Below, one piece after another: positions 63,266 through 64,000 of a DNA stretch of 64,000 bases; position 1 is the stretch's first letter; every line of letters begins with the position of its first letter. Under the pieces are notes generated by a model. It saw only the letters and a list, made by a program, of their open reading frames with translations, was not told where the DNA came from and did no database searches. A program made the position numbers and the translations under genes. Origin of the DNA: a virus; IMG/VR virus record IMGVR_UViG_3300018429_000002, positions 1 through 64,000 of that record; one strand, written 5' to 3'.

Positions 63266-64000
63266 TTAAGAAATTCTTCTCAAATCGAAATCGCCCTGGC
63301 TGGAAGTACGACTCTCGTCTGAAGAAATACTATTCGTGGGGCTTTGAAATGTATCTGGCCTCTGGCCGGCGGAAACGTGAGACTGGGTTTCTAAATCGGG
63401 CCGATGTTGAGTCGGTTGTTGTTCGGATTCGTCAACTGGAAAAGGAGATGCGATATGGAGTCACAATGTCCGTGGAAGCGCCCACTTTGGAAGAGGTGTC
63501 CGCGAAGAAGCTCACGCTCACGGCAAGCCGCAGGGAGCAGGTGCGAGCGAAGAGAGTTCTAGCCGTGTTCCGCAGGGTTGCCCAGGTCAAACGAGTGACA
63601 GAACTGAAAACCGAGCACCTTCAAAGATTCGTAGACTTCCGTCGCAAGGAAGTACAACCGCAAAGCGTTGACCGGGAGTTGAATATTATTTCTGGGATGC
63701 TCCGTGCTGCCGTAGTTCACTTCCCTGCTTTGTCTGACTGGATCGTTCCTCGCATTCCTCGCCCTAAGCACTCAAAGCGCCGCAGAGAGCGAGTAATAAG
63801 CATTCAGGAAGTCGCCAAGGTCTTGACCTGGCTCTACGCGCCGCAGGAAGGCGAGACGGTAAGGCAATCCGCGAAGCGCCGGAATGTGGGCCATGTATTC
63901 CGAGTCGCATTACTGACGGGGGCACGCAAGGGCGAACTGTGCAAGTTACGGTGGAGTCAAGTCGATTGGGATGCGGGGGTCGTCCAGATCATTGGAACCA
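63262..64000 (+). CDS. Tyrosine integrase, truncated by the window end
   Basis: First 246 residues are visible. N-terminal DNA-binding part with SWGFEMYLASGRRKRETGFL, core-binding helices (RREQVRAKRVLAVFRRVAQV, LNIISGMLRAAVVHFPALSD), and the first catalytic Arg222 in LLTGARKGELCKLRWSQVDW. The HxxR and Tyr motifs lie beyond the window. It would integrate the phage at a site that cannot be located here. Confidence 0.88.
   Translation, partial: MIKKFFSNRNRPGWKYDSRLKKYYSWGFEMYLASGRRKRETGFLNRADVESVVVRIRQLEKEMRYGVTMSVEAPTLEEVSAKKLTLTASRREQVRAKRVLAVFRRVAQVKRVTELKTEHLQRFVDFRRKEVQPQSVDRELNIISGMLRAAVVHFPALSDWIVPRIPRPKHSKRRRERVISIQEVAKVLTWLYAPQEGETVRQSAKRRNVGHVFRVALLTGARKGELCKLRWSQVDWDAGVVQIIGT

Noticed and set aside
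1-64000. CRISPR array
   Set aside because: No run of three or more equal-length repeats with unique spacers was seen; the repeats found are two- or three-copy dispersed elements or iterons.
63262-64000. Attachment site attP
   Set aside because: The integrase is cut off by the window end and no candidate core repeat can be tested without the other prophage end.

Overview
The window is almost wholly phage: most of a temperate siphovirus genome, seen either as a prophage or as a phage contig. No host housekeeping gene, rRNA or canonical tRNA is visible. The host cannot be named. A Gram-negative (diderm) host is inferred from a nested spanin-like gene pair (15128-16019), from signal-peptide proteins, and from a tail-tip module (DUF2460 / DUF2163 / NlpC-P60 / hub) typical of siphoviruses and gene transfer agents of Gram-negative bacteria. 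The integrase at the right edge is cut by the window end, so the genome is incomplete here and no attachment site can be placed.

Layout. (1) 1-16.6 kb: lysis and accessory region. Short orphan genes, many zinc-binding or single-membrane-span, are interleaved with about ten non-coding transcription units. Many of these begin at a recurrent -10 box (TANANT) and fold into strong stems; three have tRNA-like ends. Three sequence repeats (94, 43 and 27 nt) recur here. A GH19 endolysin with C-terminal membrane segments lies at 9.9 kb and the spanin-like pair at 15.1-16.0 kb. Two small minus-strand islands (10958-11525 and 13410-14447) have their own TTGACA/TAGTAT promoters. (2) 16.7-43.2 kb: one rightward late operon. 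Order: small and large terminase, portal, MuF-like head protein, scaffold, major capsid protein, cement protein, head-tail connectors, tail tube (apparent ATC start), gpG/gpGT chaperones joined by a T_TTT_TTC slippery site, tape measure with a built-in GH104 lysozyme domain, distal tail protein, hub, NlpC/P60 peptidase, tail-tip protein, spike. A minus-strand gene for a secreted protein (31529-32095) interrupts the tail genes. Its mature part resembles a segment of the phage's own tape measure, which makes it a superinfection-exclusion candidate. (3) 43.2-52.8 kb: a leftward early operon of about twenty orphan genes, four with HNH-type nuclease features, many translationally coupled through very short ORFs. 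(4) 52.8-53.6 kb: CI-like repressor and Cro-like protein back to back. The same operator motifs overlap both the rightward promoter and a leftward promoter at 52.76 kb, as in lambda PR/PL. (5) 53.6-64 kb: rightward early operon with a CII-like regulator, Cas4/RecB-type nuclease, ssDNA-binding protein, replication initiator carrying an internal iteron array (probable origin), primase-helicase, ASCH and DUF1937 proteins, small regulators, an excisionase-like protein and the truncated tyrosine integrase.

How it works together (inference). The repressor keeps both early promoters off in the lysogen. On induction the right operon supplies replication and recombination and the left operon supplies orphan takeover or anti-defence proteins. 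The late operon at 16.65 kb and the accessory RNA units of the left arm share a promoter style unlike the TTGACA-type early promoters, so they may be switched on together by a phage-specific factor. All coordinates and motifs were read by eye. Family names rest on recognised motifs, not on searches.
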